Shown here: positions 5,361 to 6,871 of the stretch, piece after piece
Layout: each line of letters begins with the position of its first letter
Numbering within the stretch: the first letter of the stretch is position 1
Source: an uncultured Gemmatimonadota bacterium
GTDB taxonomy: Bacteria; Gemmatimonadota; Gemmatimonadetes; Gemmatimonadales; Gemmatimonadaceae
Assembly (NCBI GenBank): GCA_903894655.1
Contig: CAITQY010000220.1
Location: 1 to 6,871 of the forward strand
Direction: 5' to 3'
Length of the DNA: 6,871 nt
Position numbers and translations under genes: made by a program
The notes under the pieces: generated by a model
Seen by the model: the letters and a program-made list of their open reading frames with translations, nothing else
Database searches by the model: none
What the model was told of the DNA's origin: nothing

Positions 5361-6608
5361 TTACTCGTAGCGCAGCGCGTCGATCGGATTGAGTAACGAG
5401 GCGCGGCGCGCCGGCACCAAGCCGAAGATGATGCCGATGCCGACCGACACCACGACGGCAATGACCGTGAGCGACACCGGTACCGGCGCCGAGATGTCGA
5501 GCGCAAACGACGCGACCCGGCCGAGGGCGAGGCCGACGAGAATGCCGATCAGCCCACCGATCCCGGTGAGGGTGCACGCCTCGACCAGGAACTGCAGGAG
5601 GATGTCGCCGCGCGTTGCCCCCAGCGCCTTGCGCACCCCGATTTCCCGCGTGCGGCTGGTGACCGCCACCGTCATGACCGCCATGACGCCGATACCGCCC
5701 ACGAACAGGGCGACGCTGGAGATCAGGACCATAACGAGAAAGAAGATGCTCGTCATGTCGTTGAAGGTCTCGAGCACTTGGTCCTGCGTGACCAGGTCAA
5801 AGCTGTTGGTCGTGCCCGGACGCAAGCCACGCGACTCGCGGAGTGCCATGACGGCGGCACCCTGCGCGTCGGCGACCGTGACACCGGCCCGCGGTTTCAC
5901 TGGAATCCACAGGGAGTTTGTGCGGTCGATCGGGTAGCTGCGCTCCATGAAGCGAAAGGGCATGATCGCGCCCACCTTCTGCCCGGGCGGCGCGAAGATG
6001 TTGCCGGGCTCCAGCCACAGTCCAATTACCTCGAGGGGGCGACCACCGATGCGCACCAGGCGGCCGATCATGCGCTCGCGCCCGAAGAGGCTGCGCGCGG
6101 TCTCTTCCTGCAGCACGACCACCGGTGCGCCCGACGTGATTTCTTTGCGCGTAAACCAGCGGCCCTCTACAAGCTCACCGCCCTGGATCTGCATAAACCC
6201 ATCGTCGGCACCGAAGATGGCCATCGATTGGGATCGTGTGCCTTCGGACTCAATGCGGGCAAGCATCTGCGTCCAGAGCGCGGCGTAGGCGACCTCGGGA
6301 AGACGGCGAAGACGATCGGCCTCCCGCTCCTGCATATCGGGCCGGACACGCACATCTTTGGGAAGATTGTCGGGATTGAGCAGCGTTTTGGAGAACTTCT
6401 TCATTACGTAGAATGTCGTCGGCCCGGCGATTTCGATCTGGGTGATGATCTGCTTGCGGATCCCATCCACGATCGCGGCCATCGCCATGACCGTCGCGAC
6501 ACCGATCACTACGCCAAGAATCGTCAGCGCCGAGCGCAACTTGCTTACACGCAGAGCGTCGAAGGCAATGCGAATGTTTTCGGTGACCGCACCGACACGC
6601 GGTGTCAT
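5361..6608 (-). CDS. MacB/FtsX-type ABC transporter permease
   Basis: This is a 415-residue permease with the MacB architecture. TM1 is at about 27-47 (ALTILGVVIGVATVMAMAAI). A large extracytoplasmic MacB core domain follows, to about 285. The C-terminal FtsX domain has TM segments at about 288-316, 336-365 and 378-398. The cytoplasmic motif REIGVRKALGA (321-331) and the ending PARRASLLNPIDALRYE are typical. There is no ATP-binding domain, so it needs a separate ATPase, unlike E. coli MacB, where the two are fused. ATG 6608 is chosen because the MacB N-terminus starts there and GGAG (6620-6617) lies 8 nt upstream. The longer open frame to 6728 only overlaps the preceding gene in a different frame. 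Start and preceding stop are 2 nt apart, so the two permeases are co-transcribed. MacB-type systems act in efflux or in lipoprotein/peptide handling; the substrate cannot be told. It converges on puhE with 8 bp between the stops. Confidence 0.85.
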   Translation of the reverse strand: MTPRVGAVTENIRIAFDALRVSKLRSALTILGVVIGVATVMAMAAIVDGIRKQIITQIEIAGPTTFYVMKKFSKTLLNPDNLPKDVRVRPDMQEREADRLRRLPEVAYAALWTQMLARIESEGTRSQSMAIFGADDGFMQIQGGELVEGRWFTRKEITSGAPVVVLQEETARSLFGRERMIGRLVRIGGRPLEVIGLWLEPGNIFAPPGQKVGAIMPFRFMERSYPIDRTNSLWIPVKPRAGVTVADAQGAAVMALRESRGLRPGTTNSFDLVTQDQVLETFNDMTSIFFLVMVLISSVALFVGGIGVMAVMTVAVTSRTREIGVRKALGATRGDILLQFLVEACTLTGIGGLIGILVGLALGRVASFALDISAPVPVSLTVIAVVVSVGIGIIFGLVPARRASLLNPIDALRYE

Positions 6609-6610
6609 GC

Positions 6611-6871
6611 TCAGGTCTCCGCGCGCATGGCCGTGATCGGATCGAGCTTGGCGGCGCGGGACGCGGGATACACGCCGAACGCCACGCCGATCGCGGCGCC
6701 GAGCGAGAGTGCCAAGACCACACTCCACGGCGACACGCGGGCCGGCAGCGGGGAAAATATCGAGATCAATCCGGCCAGCCCAACTCCGGCCAGGATACCG
6801 AGTACACCACCGATCAGGGTGAGCGTGACGGCCTCAGCAAGGAACTGGCGGCGCACATCGGCCGCCGTGGC
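6611..6871 (-). CDS. MacB/FtsX-type ABC transporter permease, C-terminal part (cut by right edge)
   Basis: The last 86 codons of a second permease read in from the right edge. The visible part starts ATAADVRRQFLAEAVTLTL, equivalent to the ALGA-R-DV--QFL-EA motif after the cytoplasmic loop of MacB. Two membrane segments follow (GGVLGILAGVGLAGLISIF and VVLALSLGAAIGVAFGVY). It ends PASRAAKLDPITAMRAET, the standard MacB C-terminal motif. The frame is open to the edge, so the start lies outside. It ends 2 nt before the next permease. A pair of different permeases suggests a heterodimeric exporter; the ATPase and a membrane-fusion protein would be expected upstream, beyond position 6871. No link to photosynthesis is visible. 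Confidence 0.85.
   Translation of the reverse strand, partial: ATAADVRRQFLAEAVTLTLIGGVLGILAGVGLAGLISIFSPLPARVSPWSVVLALSLGAAIGVAFGVYPASRAAKLDPITAMRAET

Noticed and set aside
6609..6728. 40-residue N-terminal extension of the complete permease
   Set aside because: It overlaps the end of the preceding permease in another frame and is Arg-rich, unlike any MacB N-terminus; ATG 6608 has a GGAG upstream.
1..6871. Search for tRNA, rRNA, CRISPR arrays, insertion-sequence ends or defence genes
   Set aside because: Nothing seen by eye: no regularly spaced repeats, no transposase motifs, and almost all sequence is accounted for by recognised genes.

Overview
The window is a fragment of a purple-type photosynthesis gene cluster, with an unrelated ABC-transporter locus at its right end. 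Every photosynthesis gene can be recognised by its own motifs: bchC (5' end only), crtF, bchI, bchD and puhE. The host is therefore an anoxygenic phototroph with type-2 reaction centres, bacteriochlorophyll a and methoxylated linear carotenoids. The DNA is GC-rich. The gene order and the tandem MacB-type permeases at the edge would suit a phototrophic member of Gemmatimonadota, a phylum known to have acquired its photosynthesis cluster from purple bacteria. A phototrophic proteobacterium cannot be excluded from 6.9 kb alone.

Layout. On the minus strand, crtF (1451-216) is followed by the start of bchC (110 to beyond the left edge). This is the crtF-bchC order of the proteobacterial crtEF-bchCXYZ-puf superoperon. 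On the plus strand, bchI (1601-2644), bchD (2625-4487) and puhE (4480-5352) overlap one another and form a translationally coupled operon. crtF and bchI are divergent and share the control region at about 1452-1600. From 5361 to the right edge, two MacB/FtsX-type permease genes lie on the minus strand and converge on puhE. This is probably the outer border of the photosynthesis cluster.

How the genes work together. BchI and BchD are two of the three subunits of magnesium chelatase, which commits protoporphyrin IX to bacteriochlorophyll. BchC acts late in the same pathway. CrtF methylates hydroxylated carotenoids that accompany the pigment. PuhE is a membrane protein involved in assembly of the photosynthetic complex.

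Regulation is the most interesting part. The bchC promoter and the crtF/bchI intergenic region each hold an exact PpsR/CrtJ-type site (TGT-N12-ACA), then 8 bp, then a second near-match. The inner half-sites face each other as a perfect inverted repeat. The -35 elements lie inside these sites, so one light/oxygen-responsive repressor plausibly controls all the photosynthesis transcripts seen here. I found no sign of a new defence, mobile or RNA system. There is no RNA gene, insertion sequence or CRISPR array, and no gene-free stretch longer than 150 bp.
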